From Leuctra nigra (taxonomy: Eukaryota > Arthropoda > Insecta > Plecoptera > Leuctridae): a stretch of 64,000 nucleotides of DNA. The notes beneath the pieces were generated by a model, which was given only the letters and a program-made list of their open reading frames with translations, made no database searches and was not told where the DNA came from. The stretch is taken from NCBI GenBank assembly GCA_934045905.1, contig OW203762.1:19004345-19068344 (forward strand). Direction: 5' to 3'. Below are positions 12,309-63,884 of the stretch, one piece after another; position 1 is the first letter of the stretch, and each line of letters begins with the position of its first letter. A program made the position numbers and the translations under genes.

Positions 12309-13287
12309 TCCGTTGAAAACTGTTAAAATGAAAGATAGAGTTACACAGACCTTTGGATATGTAACAATTGGTTCAAAATAGAACGGAATTTTGAAAGAAA
12401 CGTTCGAATGTTCGTTTGAAACGTCCGTGTGAATCGATTTAAAGTTTTAAACAATGGAAATATCTCCGATTTCGTGCGTCCATGGGAGTACAAGGAAGCG
12501 CATGAAAGGGAGGAGTAGGAAGGGCAGTAGGGCAGGGTACATAAACGCAGGGCTAATGATAGTTAATCCTTTGTATTCAGATTGACTTCACGCACGAATA
12601 GAATATTGCATTGCCCGGACGTGCGTGACCGACCTAGCCACCGAGACTGCACAGTCGGTCGAACAGTCTCAACTCGAACTGTCTCAGTGGCACTGGTTGT
12701 CCAGGTCAAGGTAGATAGATGTGATTGGAGCAGTTCACGAGCGAACATGAAACCGTTCGTGCGTTCAGTAAATCGCGAGCTGGTGCGATTACAATAAGAA
12801 CATTCATTGTGCTAACGGTTTTGACTTTTTGTTGGAATTATTAATTTCAAAATATAGGTTAATGGATGAAGGTATATTACTCTTTGTCCAACAAAGCGCG
12901 TGAATTTACAATAGCAAGTACAATACTAATATTCAATAACAAGTTAGCACTCTTTTTACAAGATGTCACATTCAGTAAGACGATCCTCCTGCAGACATAA
13001 TTGTAAAACCTAGAGCTACTTGACAGTTCTAATGGCCTTTACTGCCTCTTTTGACAGGTAGGGCCTATCGTACAACTAGAATTATATTCCCACCACATCG
13101 CAATGTTATTGAATATTACAAACACTTTTACTTAGAACCTTAATCACCTGTTGCTTACACGTTTGTTAGCGATTATGTATTTTAATGACCAATTGGACGA
13201 ACGTAATGTGTACTAACATGTAGTACGTAGTGATTTATGTTTAATGTCTTATGTTTGTGTCTCAGGCCGCCAAGGGCGTGTGACGGG
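12309..13287. other. Region just upstream of the myosin start codon
   Basis: It contains a GC-richer block (about 12,560-12,800) with a TTCAGTA initiator-like site near 12,760, then AT-rich sequence. An acceptor-like TGTGTCTCAG ends at 13,265, 22 nt before the start codon. This suggests that the 5' UTR continues in an upstream exon that I cannot place with confidence. Confidence 0.35.
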
Positions 13288-53498
<40,211 letters not shown>

Positions 53499-53610
53499 TG
53501 AAAGACGTTCATAAAATGCCATTTCAATCATTTGATGTGCAACTTATTAATACTTCTGTTCATATTTTATGCTCTCTATATAGATTATTGACATGTTTTT
53601 ATTATTGACG

Positions 53611-53616
53611 AATAAA
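53611..53616 (+). terminator. MYO3 polyadenylation signal
   Basis: AATAAA, 113 nt after the stop codon, is the first canonical hexamer downstream of the gene. Another AATAAA occurs at about 53,813. Confidence 0.6.
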
Positions 53617-53824
53617 TAACAATGTTGAATGATATTTAATCTTAATGCTAAGTCGTGTAAAGTTAAGTAAATGAAATAAGATAAAACCATTATAAAGATA
53701 CAACAAAGCGTCATGTAAAAGAGAACAGTTATTCTCTTTAGTTTGCAATCATCCGATTATTATTATTAAGCCTATATTCTCAACGGAGCCGAGGCTCCAC
53801 TAGTGAGAATGTAATAAAGAAGGG
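53617..53824. other. Intergenic DNA with a small palindrome
   Basis: No gene. GGAGCCGAGGCTCCACTAGT near 53,785 is a hairpin followed by CTAG, like the palindromes at 2,775, 22,267 and 35,910. Confidence 0.4.
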
Positions 53825-54147
53825 AGGAGAGGAAACCCGGTACCGGCATGTAGCCTACTCCTGACGAAAGATACCAAGGGGACCAACGGCTTAACGTCCC
53901 TTCCGAAGGAAGGGTGTAACATTCACAGCACGGGCCTCCACAACCCACGCCGTCGAGAGACTGATAACAGGTGGAGAGAGGTCGTCACACTAACCCCCAA
54001 ATACCCCAGTCTCTCTGGCCCAACGGCAGCAACCTGGCAAGGCAGAGTTGAATGGTCACCCATCCAACCGCTGACCGCGCTCAATGTTGCTTAACCTCGG
54101 TGATCTGACGAGAACCGAGGTATCCAACACACCAGCCGTTGGGTTGT
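53825..54147 (-). repeat. 5S-rRNA-derived SINE
   Basis: On the minus strand, CCTCGGTTCTCGTCAGATCA, then CCGAGGTTAAGCAAC and GGTTGGATGGGTGACC follow 5S rRNA order including the internal Pol III promoter. The rest (54,000 down to 53,825) is an unrelated body with CCGGTACCGG and AACGTCCCTTCCG. It lacks the 5S 3' end and terminal stem, so it is a SINE (SINE3-like), not a gene. Confidence 0.7.
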
Positions 54148-55289
54148 ATTGTTGGGCCGATATTGTATGTAGTCATTTATTAAGGCTGTCTTGAAGTTAA
54201 AAGGCTGGAGTGGCCTTTTATTATTTAGTTTTGAAGGGAATACATCCAAAGATATTCTGTGCATCTTCCACAAAGGGCTGGTTTTTACTCTTATCTGAAA
54301 GTTAATTTAATATATTTTCTTTCCAATTGCTAATCCATTTCTTATAGATATGAGAATCAAAAACCGGTTCGCAATAACATGCATACAAACTGATTTCAAG
54401 TGTTTTAGATGGATGAAGTTATACTTCAATGATGATATCGTACTGATAAGAAGTAATCGATTCTGCAATTGTATAATAGATTTTACACATTGAAGAAAGG
54501 AAACCATTGGGTGACCAACTTACATTCACCGGTTAATTCCAATGTTTCATTATGACTTAACTTACTTGTCAAATTAAAAATTTTGCATTCTAAATTCCTC
54601 GATACAATAGTCACGTGATCTTTCCAAAGTTTCGTTCTTCTTTGAAATGTAAAACTTTTAACTATTTGTCGACATATGGCGTCATTTGCTTTTGGATAGC
54701 AATTTACCAACCCTTCTATTTCCCGAGAACAAAATTGTAATCTCATATCTGAAGTGTTTGGGTAAGGTTCAAAGTAAAAGACGAACGCAAGCAACGAGCA
54801 ACAAGCATAAATACAAGTATTTGGGGAAACGATCTCTTAAACTGTTCTTATAAGGCCACTTCATCTTTTTAGACTAAGTAATAACCTACTGGTTGCAAAG
54901 AGACAAACGTTTATTACGAACTAGCTAGACATTAAATAATTGCAGCGTACGATTTAAATTTAGGTGTAGATCTCATATTTAAATTGTGTATTATATTAAT
55001 TATGTAATAAATTAATACTATTTCCTATTTGTGTGTTTCATTATTCATTAAAATATTGTAACGCTTTGTGCGTTGATAAGCGTGCACGAGATGTGCAACA
55101 CCTCGAACCAAAATTTCGTAATTCACAGATAGAGAGACAAATTAAGATAACTGAAAGCATAGCTTGATAGCACGATTCAATCAATTAATATAACATATAG
55201 GTATGTTCGTTTATGAGGTCAAACATGCCACAATTTGCCACAGCATACATCATGATGTCATTATGTTGTGTAGAAATTGGTGGTTGTGG
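54148..55289. other. Intergenic stretch, nothing recognised
   Basis: AT-rich. A block at 55,065-55,130 (GCGTTGATAAGCGTGC, then CAACACCTCGAACC) resembles sequence at 33,020-33,075 in intron 5, so it is a dispersed repeat of unknown type. Confidence 0.4.
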
Positions 55290-55297
55290 CTGGGTAT

Positions 55298-55805
55298 CAG
55301 TGGCGGTTTGTGGGTTTAAAATGTGGGGAGGCAGAAAAATATTTTATAATTACGTTTAATATATTAAACGTAATTATAAAATACACGCGGGCAGAGCGGT
55401 GCGGGCAGAAAGCTTCGTCGTTAGCTTCGGAGCATCTCGGGCATGTCCGCCGCCTCCCTGACGTCATCATAGCTCTGCATGCGTTGCGCTACCCCGCACT
55501 CCCGCGCTTGCCCCTCGCCTGTATGAATCAGAGGCTACACGAGGCTGTAAGCAGCTCTGCCTCCCTTGCAGTCCGCGTATACATCCAACGTGTATTCAGC
55601 AGCGCGCGCGCAGTCATTGTCGGGGATTGGCGTGGCGAATTTAACCAATCAGTCAAAGTAAAATACTAATCTGTATATAATTTTAAATTAAAATGATATA
55701 CACAATTATATATGAAGTTAAGAGTTGTGAAATACGATGCAATCCCTTTCTTCTCCTCATTTAGGGAGGCACAGCCTCCCTTGCCTCATGCACAAACCGC
55801 CACTG
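55298..55805. mobile_element. hAT-type MITE with perfect 8-bp target duplication
   Basis: Ends CAGTGGCGGTTTGTG and CACAAACCGCCACTG are inverted, and CTGGGTAT is duplicated at 55,290-55,297 and 55,806-55,813. Inside is a GC-rich 270-bp core and a perfect 44-bp palindrome (55,340-55,383). No transposase. The 130-residue frame across it is not a gene. Confidence 0.9.
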
Positions 55806-55813
55806 CTGGGTAT

Positions 55814-57546
55814 AGCATACACGATCATAACTGATCAAGTAAACACTTTTGGTTATATCCTTATTGCATTTGCTGAAGAAGGATTAAAATAATCAAGAAG
55901 TTCAGTATAATTATAAGCATTCGAGTAGAGTGCATTCAGTTGTTAGTAATTTGTAGCAGCAGGATGATAAAGGTCCTTCCAGGCTGCATGTTACAGTGTT
56001 TGCTCATCTTGCATCGTTGCTATGCCAACAGTATACCAGGAAAACGCTCAGTGGAAAGCGTTGATAAACAAGCATTTGTTCTGCATATAAATTGATATGC
56101 ACGCCAATTTGTCTGAAAAACTTAAATATCTCCCTATCCCAATGCAAATTTCGATGTCGATCAGCGAATTTATTTTTATTTTTTAAATAGATTAATTTCA
56201 TTTAAACAATCACTAATCGGTCATTGTTGATGAAATTGTTGAAATGATGACATTATTATTCTGGGTATCTCAAAAGTTTCAGAGCAGTTCATCATTTCAA
56301 CGATTATAAATAATATTTCAAACCAGAACAACAGCATATGAATCCCACTGAAGGAAATGCGATGTCGTGACAAGCTGTGATAAGGCTTGCATGCAATAGG
56401 AGACAATTAGAGTAATCAGAGCAAAGTCAGTAGGTGAGTGTCGGATGATTCCACGTGTTATCAGTCAATGTCATTTTTACTTGATGTTGTTGTCATGCAG
56501 AACAATATTGCCGTTGGCGAATATTTTCCTGACCAATTCTTCACTTACGGGAGAAAATATTAAGTGTTCAAAATTCCACTCTCAACTTGTTTGGAGTGAA
56601 ATTAAATGTTGAAATAACTAGAATTCGTTCCCAAATGTCACAATAGACCTCACGTAAATAAAGTCGTAAAAATCCTTTAAAGCCTTTTAATCCTTCCTTT
56701 GTATCGATTTTTGAATGCAAAATGCAGCATTTTAATATAATTACCTGCTTTTACTGATGTAGGTAAATAAGTGTCAATCAGAACACTACATGAATCCTAC
56801 TATTTTATATCATAGTTCTAAATGTTTAAAGGAGTAAGTTCTATGAGTTTTTGTCATTACCTCCCATTAAAATAGCTTGAAATATTCTTGCTTCACTTTG
56901 GAATCTTTAGAATACAGGGGGGGGGGGGGGGGGGATCCAAAGATGGAGGAACCGGTGAAGCGGCATAATTTCTGTGGATCTTGGACGTACTTGTTTTAAG
57001 TTAGTTTTTGACAACCAAAAAGTGGATTCACTTTTGCCAAATGAGCATCAATTCATTAGAAAGTAGAGGTATTTGACCGGTCAAATCCCAGCCCTAACTA
57101 TATTCTCAATTCCTCCACAGCCTTTGAATTCTCAACTGGATATGGATATCAAATTACTGGTGATATGACGTCGTTGTGGTGCTGAAGAGGAAAAGAAAGA
57201 TGACCTAAACTGGTGAGATATGTAGTTATTTACTGGTACCAATGTCATGGTACCAAACAGCAACGATGCAAAACCGTATTATCTTCGTCTCTTTCTAGAA
57301 CACCACTAAAATGTTCTAGAGCATTAAAACGTCACTAAATGTATGAGGAATTTCACTGCTTTCATTATAAATATTTGTTGTGGTTAGGAGATGCACTTAT
57401 TCATAATACGAGGGCTATGCAGAAAAAAATCAATTCGATTTTCATGAGCCTTGCACCTCATACTATTGTCACTTTCAGCAAACATAGTATTTTTTCATTA
57501 GATAGTAATTATAAATAGTACTTATGTTACAAAGCGTTTAATACAA
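55814..57546. other. Intergenic stretch
   Basis: No gene. A run of 18 G lies at 56,917-56,934. AGGAAAACGCTCAGTGG near 56,039 recalls 33,010 in intron 5. Confidence 0.4.
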
Positions 57547-57559
57547 GTGAAAAATCAGA

Positions 57560-57792
57560 TTATATATATATATATATATATATTTTATATATTATATATA
57601 TATTATATATATATATTTATATATTTTTCTAGTAATTTTATTTTCTCTTTGTATGTGTCCCTGAAGATGGTGGATGTAATTCTACCGAAACGTTGGATAA
57701 ATAAAGATTGTCCAAGAGAGAAAAGAGCACGAACTGATTCCCGAAAGAATAATATAACATATAACTCATATGTTCGTGAAAATACGAAATTA

Positions 57793-57831
<39 letters not shown>
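57560..57831. repeat. AT microsatellites around a Penelope-end remnant
   Basis: TA runs at 57,560-57,625 and 57,796-57,831 flank a fragment with CCCTGAAGATGGTGGATG and CTACCGAAACGTTGG. That is the layout of terminal ribozyme-like motifs in Penelope-type elements, differing from the intact element next to it. It may be an older insertion. Confidence 0.45.
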
Positions 57832-57834
<3 letters not shown>

Positions 57835-60189
57835 GTAATTCATATTCGGTTTTTGCTACGTATTTATTTCAATAGCCGACGTTTCGTCCGTCCTCCGACA
57901 GACTTTTTCAAGGCTCAAGCAAACAAACTAATAAAATAAGAGTAAATTCAAAACACACTACTTTCTATACAAGTGGAAATGCAGTAAATGTCAACATGAC
58001 AGAAAATCAAAAAACAGATAAAGTTACATAGATAGTCTGGCTCCAGGAGGCTCATTTCTTCTTCATCATGGATCTAGTGACCCTGGTAGAACCTGTTGCA
58101 CTAGTTGTTGAGTGTCGTGTTCTTGATCTGGTAGTCTGTCTGATGACTCGAGGTGGCACAGGAGAAGCTCTCAATTCGGAATTTTCTGGAGAAGTCGCTG
58201 GCGAGGGAGATAGTTGTCTACCGGCTCTTTTACGTGTTGCTCTTGTTGACACTGGTGACTCTTCTATCTCAATGGCATCTACCGAAGCTACTGTTGAAGG
58301 GTATTGGGCTGCTCGTTGTTCCTTCGGCTTAACAGAGAATAAATTTGCTATAGAATTCCAAGATGGAGAAAGTATACGGCTGTCTAGTTGTTTATTGAGG
58401 CAGTGAGTTGAACGCTTTCCAATCTCTATGGCTTCTCTTATGAGTCTTGGGAAGAGTTTGTCTGACTTGGCAATGATGGTTGTGCCCTCATAGTTTATCA
58501 CATGGCCACTTTCTCGAACATGTTGCGCGAGGGCCGATTTCTCTTGGTCCTGCGCCACTTGCAATCTGTGTTCTTGCACCCGCTGAGATACGTTTCGATT
58601 CGTTTGGCCTACGTAAACTTTCTCACAATTGTCACAAGGGATCTCATAAACTCCCCACCCCTCAAGCTGCCGGACATCTTTCACGCTTCGTAAACAGCTT
58701 CCAAGTTTTCTATCTGTGTCAAACACTGTCTTGATGTCTTCTTCTCTTAGCAGCTTGCTGATTCTGTCAGTGACTCCGCTTACGTATGGCAGAAAAGCTG
58801 GGTATTGATACTGTTGTTTTTCTGTCATTTCTTCCTCTGGTGCATCAGTTCTAGTTTCAGTCTCTTTCTCTTGCTGTCTTTCTGCGTTGGTTTTCCTAGT
58901 GAAAGCCTTTTTGATTACTTTATTCTCAAAACCATTCTGCAAAAGGGCATGTTCAAGAGATTTTAGTTCCGATTTGATGTTCTTGTTGTCTGCAATGCGA
59001 CGTGATCTTGTTGCGAGAGTGTATGCGATTGATCGGATCTGCGCAGGATGATGATGAGAAGAAGTGTGGAGATATCGGTTAGTATGTGTGGGCTTTCTAT
59101 AAACTGTATGTCCTAGGGTGTTATCCGAATTCTTGGTTACTTTGACGTCTAAGAAAGGTAGGCTATTATCTGACTGGATTTCCATTGTAAAATTGATGTC
59201 CGGGTGAACACTGTTGATGTGGTTCAAGAAATCCGACAAGGTGTCATGTCCATGTTGCCAAATGACAAAAACATCGTCGACATAACGGAGCCAACACTTT
59301 GGTTTCAACATTGACGAATTCAAAGCCTTTGTTTCAAACTCCTGCATGAATAGGTTGGCGATTACAGGGGACAACGGAGAACCCATTGGAGCACCTTGAA
59401 TCTGTTTATAAAACTTACCACCGTAAGTAAAGTAAGTAGTTTCCATACAGAATCGTGACAGATCAATGACATATTTGGGAGCCAACTTGTTAACTTCCAA
59501 TTGTGTCACAACCTCATTGACCGGAACCTTTGTAAACAAAGAGATGACATCGAAACTAACCAATAAGTCCTCGGGCGTCACCTGAATGTCACGAAGAAGT
59601 TCAACGAAATGGGTGGAGTTCTTGACATAAGAAGCTGCTTCTTCAGTTATCGGTTGTAGAATTTTGGCCAGGAATCGAGCTAGTGATTGCGTAGGGGATT
59701 TGAAAGCGCTTACAATGGGTCTAAGTGGGACATCTTTTTTATGTACCTTTGGTAAGCCATAAAATCTTGGTACTCTAGATGACTTTTCTCGAGGTATGAC
59801 GAGTTTCTTTGCGTAGTCATCCATATCTTGGTTTGACACCTTCAAGATTTGATGTTTAGTTTTCACCTCTAATCTTACCGTAGGATTGTGTGGCCACACC
59901 ACGTAAGCAGGATCGGAGAGTAACGCATCAATCTTCTGCTCGTAATCAAGTGTTTCCATCACCACAGTGGCATTTCCCTTATCGGCGGGCACTATGACGA
60001 TACTCGGGTCTTCCTTAAGCTCCTTCAAAGCAGATAATTCTGCTCTCGTGATGTTGGGAGTGGGGGGCTTTGCTTTACGGAGTATCATAGCTGTGTCTTG
60101 GCGAATTCTCTCAGCAGTTTCCGCAGGCAAAGAACCAATACATGATTCAACTCCACATATAATCTTCTCATAAGGAATTCGTCTGGGTG
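57831..60189 (-). mobile_element. Penelope-like retroelement, 5'-truncated copy
   Basis: Minus-strand element with RT and GIY-YIG domains, 3' non-coding end at 57,831, inserted beside a TA microsatellite. It meets an inverted partial copy at 60,190. The N-terminal part of the usual ORF is missing. Confidence 0.9.
58052..60189 (-). CDS. Penelope-like reverse transcriptase / GIY-YIG endonuclease (truncated)
   Basis: The frame is open for 743 codons from 60,283, but the first 31 residues read through the inverted neighbour and are not native; real sequence starts near APRRIPYEKI. The RT core shows VIVPADKGNATVVM, LPKVHKKDVPLRPIVS, then QGAPMGSPLSPVIANLFM and the catalytic YVDD at about 334-337. 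The C-terminal GIY-YIG nuclease has GWGVYEIPCDNCEKVYVGQT near 546-560. The tail is Ser/Thr/Arg-rich, ending RSMMKKK. No frameshift or stop, so this copy is young, but it lacks its own N-terminus and probably its promoter. Confidence 0.92.
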
Positions 60190-60208
60190 CAGCACCCAGA
60201 CGAATTCC
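60174..60208. repeat. Inversion junction palindrome
   Basis: GGAATTCGTCTGGGTG and its complement flank a 3-nt centre (CAG), exactly where the two element copies meet head to head. It is consistent with snap-back priming or template switching when the inverted copy formed. Confidence 0.85.
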
Positions 60209-61339
60209 ATGCCTTGAACATGCCCTTTTGCAGAATGGTTTTGAGAATAAAGTAATCAAAAAGGCTTTCACTAGGAAAACCAACGCAGAAAGACAGCAAG
60301 AGAAAGAGACTGAAACTAGAACTGATGCACCAGAGGAAGAAATGACAGAAAAACAACAGTATCAATACCCAGCTTTTCTGCCATACGTAAGCGGAGTCAC
60401 TGACAGAATCAGCAAGCTGCTAAGAGAAGAAGACATCAAGACAGTGTTTGACACAGATAGAAAACTTGGAAGCTGTTTACGAAGCGTGAAAGATGTCCGG
60501 CAGCTTGAGGGGTGGGGAGTTTATGAGATCCCTTGTGACAATTGTGAGAAAGTTTACGTAGGCCAAACGAATCGAAACGTATCTCAGCGGGTGCAAGAAC
60601 ACAGATTGCAAGTGGCGCAGGACCAAGAGAAATCGGCCCTCGCGCAACATGTTCGAGAAAGTGGCCATGTGATAAACTATGAGGGCACAACCATCATTGC
60701 CAAGTCAGACAAACTCTTCCCAAGACTCATAAGAGAAGCCATAGAGATTGGAAAGCGTTCAACTCACTGCCTCAATAAACAACTAGACAGCCGTATACTT
60801 TCTCCATCTTGGAATTCTATAGCAAATTTATTCTCTGTTAAGCCGAAGGAACAACGAGCAGCCCAATACCCTTCAACAGTAGCTTCGGTAGATGCCATTG
60901 AGATAGAAGAGTCACCAGTGTCAACAAGAGCAACACGTAAAAGAGCCGGTAGACAACTATCTCCCTCGCCAGCGACTTCTCCAGAAAATTCCGAATTGAG
61001 AGCTTCTCCTGTGCCACCTCGAGTCATCAGACAGACTACCAGATCAAGAACACGACACTCAACAACTAGTGCAACAGGTTCTACCAGGGTCACTAGATCC
61101 ATGATGAAGAAGAAATGAGCCTCCTGGAGCCAGACTATCTATGTAACTTTATCTGTTTTTTGATTTTCTGTCATGTTGACATTTACTGCATTTCCACTTG
61201 TATAGAAAGTAGTGTGTTTTGAATTTACTCTTATTTTATTAGTTTGTTTGCTTGAGCCTTGAAAAAGTCTGTCGGAGGACGGACGAAACGTCGGCTATTG
61301 AAATAAATACGTAGCAAAAACCGAATATGAATTACTTAA
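60190..61339 (+). mobile_element. Penelope-like retroelement, inverted 3' partial copy
   Basis: An inverted repeat of 57,831-58,957, beginning to match at about 60,213 (CTTGAACATGCCC). It carries the last part of the ORF and the same 3' end up to ATTACTTAA. Its predicted protein is identical to the minus-strand copy over the shared 290 residues or so. A TA microsatellite follows at 61,373-61,418. Confidence 0.9.
60228..61118 (+). pseudogene. Partial Penelope ORF: connector and GIY-YIG domain only
   Basis: Open from MQNGFENKVIKKAF to the RSMMKKK end (296 codons). It lacks the whole RT domain. It keeps the GIY-YIG core (GVYEIPCDNCEKVYVGQT). It is not expected to work alone; no promoter is seen. 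Confidence 0.85.
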
Positions 61340-61370
61340 TAAATCATGGCTACGAATCTGAAACCATTCA

Positions 61371-61420
<50 letters not shown>

Positions 61421-61800
61421 AAATTTATTGTGTTGATCACTCCTCTAGACTTTTTCCTAAAAAACAATACAAAACGAACAAAAATATTCCAACATATTGT
61501 ATTCGTCACTAGCAAGTTTAAAGACTCATATTTGCACAGTGATATAAATATTTAATCATTGTCACATGAAGTAATCTTACATGGACGTGATTGACAATTG
61601 TTATCAGGAGCTTTGTTTGTAATTAGCCACTATATCATACGATTATGCTTTCAGTAAGTGCAAGGGGTTGGCATCAAGGTGCGTAATTATATCTATATCA
61701 CAACCTCCATAATGGAATATTAATAACATGAATTCAATTTTACTTATCTATACTTCATGCAGAGTTCTATTTCTATTGCACATGTAACTTTGTTGAGTCA
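61340..61800. other. TA microsatellite and upstream region of the small secreted gene
   Basis: A TA run at 61,373-61,418, then AT-rich DNA with no other feature up to the TATA box. Confidence 0.5.
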
Positions 61801-61813
61801 CTGAAAGTCGGGG

Positions 61814-61820
61814 TATAAAA
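61814..61820 (+). promoter_or_regulatory. TATA box of the small secreted gene
   Basis: TATAAAA in GGGGTATAAAAGC lies 67 nt before the start codon, so transcription would start about 30 nt later and leave a leader of about 35-40 nt. A strong TATA and a short leader fit a highly expressed small secreted protein. Confidence 0.7.
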
Positions 61821-61880
61821 GCTCGTTGAATCCAAGACTCTGCCACTTGTCTTCGAGTAGGATCTTCAAAGAAACCAGCC

Positions 61881-62702
61881 ATGACCTGCGGAAATCTCGT
61901 ACTTGTCCTTGTCGTGATGACAGTGATGGCGGGTAAGTTCAGAACAAGCTCAGATAGAACGAATTTTCATTAATTATTAATTTAAAATTTAATGTTCTTT
62001 ATATTTATAACAGAGTAAATAACTCGACGAGAAAATGTATACAAAGAACGTCACATATAAAACACTATATCCCAATATCATAATAATCATTAATAGGTAA
62101 TTACTTAATGGAATACTAAAATATTAGAAGATGAACACAATATAATCGATGACAAGAAACTGTGCAAAATGTACGGACACTTTAACGAAATATCGAATCC
62201 TATCGGGAGTTGTATAAAACACATTGTGGAAAGCGGACATGACTATTGAGATAGGTATATGATTTAGGTTCTTTGAGGAGCTACATTTCAAAATGCAGCT
62301 GTCCCAAAACATTGAACGCATAAACGCGATTTTCTATTGACATTAGCATGGACAAGATACGAAATCCTGTGTTTACATAATTAATTACATTTTGGTATAA
62401 TGTGATATTTATAAGTTCAAGTATCAGGCTGCGTGATCTTCTTGAATAAACGAGTTTTATTAAAGTTGGGGACAGAGATTGATATGATGTAGTTTTTTTA
62501 ACGAACAAAATGTTTGTTACTGGTTTGTCGTTTTGTATTATATTCAGCTGTCACACAAACCGAGGCAGCTCCAGCACCAGCAACAGAGGCAACACCAGCA
62601 ACAGAGGCAACAGCAGCAACAGAGGCAACACCAGCAACAGAGGCAACAGCAGCAACAGAGGCAACAGCAGCAACAGAGGCAACCCCAGCAGCTAAGGATC
62701 TG
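61881..62702 (+). CDS. Small secreted Ala/Thr/Glu-repeat protein (two visible exons)
   Basis: Exon 1 (61,881-61,932) codes MTCGNLVLVLVVMTVMA, a clear signal peptide, and ends with donor GTAAGT in phase 1. Exon 2 starts at 62,548 after TATTCAG and continues AVTQTEAAPAP, then six-residue units of the ATEATP/ATEATA type, then AAKDL. A possible donor (CTG then GTAAAA) at 62,703 would lead to an unseen exon. Otherwise translation runs to TGA at 62,867 through unremarkable sequence, with AATAAA at 62,923. A Thr-rich repeat after a signal peptide suggests an O-glycosylated or structural secretion (saliva, cuticle or gland); no family is recognised. Confidence 0.65.
62568..62692 (+). repeat. 18-bp coding minisatellite
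   Basis: Units like CAGCAACAGAGGCAACAC repeat about seven times in frame, alternating CCA and GCA codons at one position. It encodes the ATEAT(P/A) repeat of the secreted protein. Confidence 0.9.
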
Positions 62703-62922
62703 GTAAAAACCAAACCCAGTACATTCTTATGTGCATTTACCACTGTGACATCAGATCACAGTGTACATATTGTGATCACAGATCACATACAGCCCTATAG
62801 ACCATATAGACCTTTTAAAAGCACACACGTAAAAGGAGCTATGATTTTTTATTTTTTTTGTTGTTGAATACATTCGACACATTTCAAAACAATTAATAAT
62901 TTATTTCATTTAGTTTCGTTCA

Positions 62923-62928
62923 AATAAA
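62923..62928 (+). terminator. Possible polyadenylation signal of the small secreted gene
   Basis: AATAAA in TTCAAATAAAAG, 56 nt after the read-through stop at 62,867. Confidence 0.4.
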
Positions 62929-62939
62929 AGATTTCAAAT

Positions 62940-63540
62940 GCACATCATCTAGTCGGGCGCTAGCTCGACGCTGCCAAGCACCGCTCTAATACAACGTGCG
63001 AGCTACCACCAGACTTATACTGCAAGCGCTTCGGGCCCGATTTCGGGGTGTCAGTACGCATGCAAGCATTTAGAAATGAAAGTTGAAAACCATGGTTATC
63101 GGGTATATTTAGCCACCTGACAACACCTAACCAAATATCAAAGTGCTGCGATCATCCCTTCGGGGTGAATTTTGGGCCTCAAACATGCAAGGATTGACTT
63201 TCATGTTAGTTTGTTAGTTAGTTAGTTAGTTAGGCACGGTCAATTTGTTTGCCCCTCTCCACAGGTTGAACGGTTTGTCCTAGAGAGTTGAAATTTGGCA
63301 GAGACATAGAGTCATATTTATAGCAGTGCCCTTTGAAAGAAAATCTGAAACATTTTGACCGGAAGTGAAGTTATTACAATTTTAAATTTTAAATATTTTA
63401 AAAGTCAAACGGGTCCATCAAGAGTTTTGAAATTTGGCAACAATAAAGACAATGTATTGCTAGACACTCCACTTCAAGAAAAATCAATAAATTTAAACCG
63501 GAAGTGGGAAAATTATCAATATTTACGTTCCGCCCTTCTT
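62940..63540. repeat. Repeat-derived region with GTTA tandem
   Basis: GTTAGTTAGTTAGTTAG occurs near 63,210-63,232. Phrases such as GGTTGAACGGTTTGTC, TTGAAATTTGGCA and CCGGAAGTG are repeated here (63,286 and 63,428; 63,360 and 63,501). They recall the body of the 1.86-kb element, which suggests a related repeat. Confidence 0.45.
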
Positions 63541-63575
63541 CTTTGATACACTAAACAGCGGCTCTGATTCCCATC

Positions 63576-63655
63576 GGACTGATAGCTCATGTTAGGAAGG
63601 CAGCTGGCTTCGACATCTGCATAACACGTTCGATTCCCGATCCCGGAAAACTTTT
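63576..63655 (+). repeat. tRNA-like SINE head 1
   Basis: ACTGATAGCTCATGTTAGG (box A-like) and CACGTTCGATTCCCGATC (box B) are followed by a T run. No paired acceptor stem. It is preceded by CCCTTCTTCTTTGATACACT, as is the second head. Confidence 0.5.
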
Positions 63656-63884
63656 TTTTTCATATATTATTTTTTAATTTGTATAAGCGATGATACCTTC
63701 ATGGATATATATTCAAATGAGAGGTCCAGGGATGCTGTGAAGATCATCAATAGACCGAAACATCGCAATTGCGGCACGCCAGTTGCCATCGTGAACACTG
63801 AAGATATCAGGGAATCAGGAATTGCGCACGTCGTTTTACGCTCCACCTTTCTTCTTTGATATACTACACAGGTTTATAAATCAG

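Noticed and set aside
12113..12381. Histidine-rich and serine-rich proteins
   Set aside because: Both frames are translations of a CAT microsatellite at the tail of a SINE.
53825..54147. Functional 5S rRNA gene
   Set aside because: Only the internal promoter half resembles 5S; the ends and terminal stem are missing.
55277..55669. 130-residue frame
   Set aside because: It lies across the end and GC-rich core of a hAT-type MITE with a perfect target duplication, and has no domain.
58052..60283. Taking the full 743-residue Penelope frame as native
   Set aside because: The first 31 residues are antisense of the inverted neighbour; native sequence begins at about 60,189.
62498..62743. Minus-strand valine/alanine-rich frame
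   Set aside because: It is the antisense of the ATEATP coding repeat, whose plus strand has a promoter, signal peptide and splice sites.
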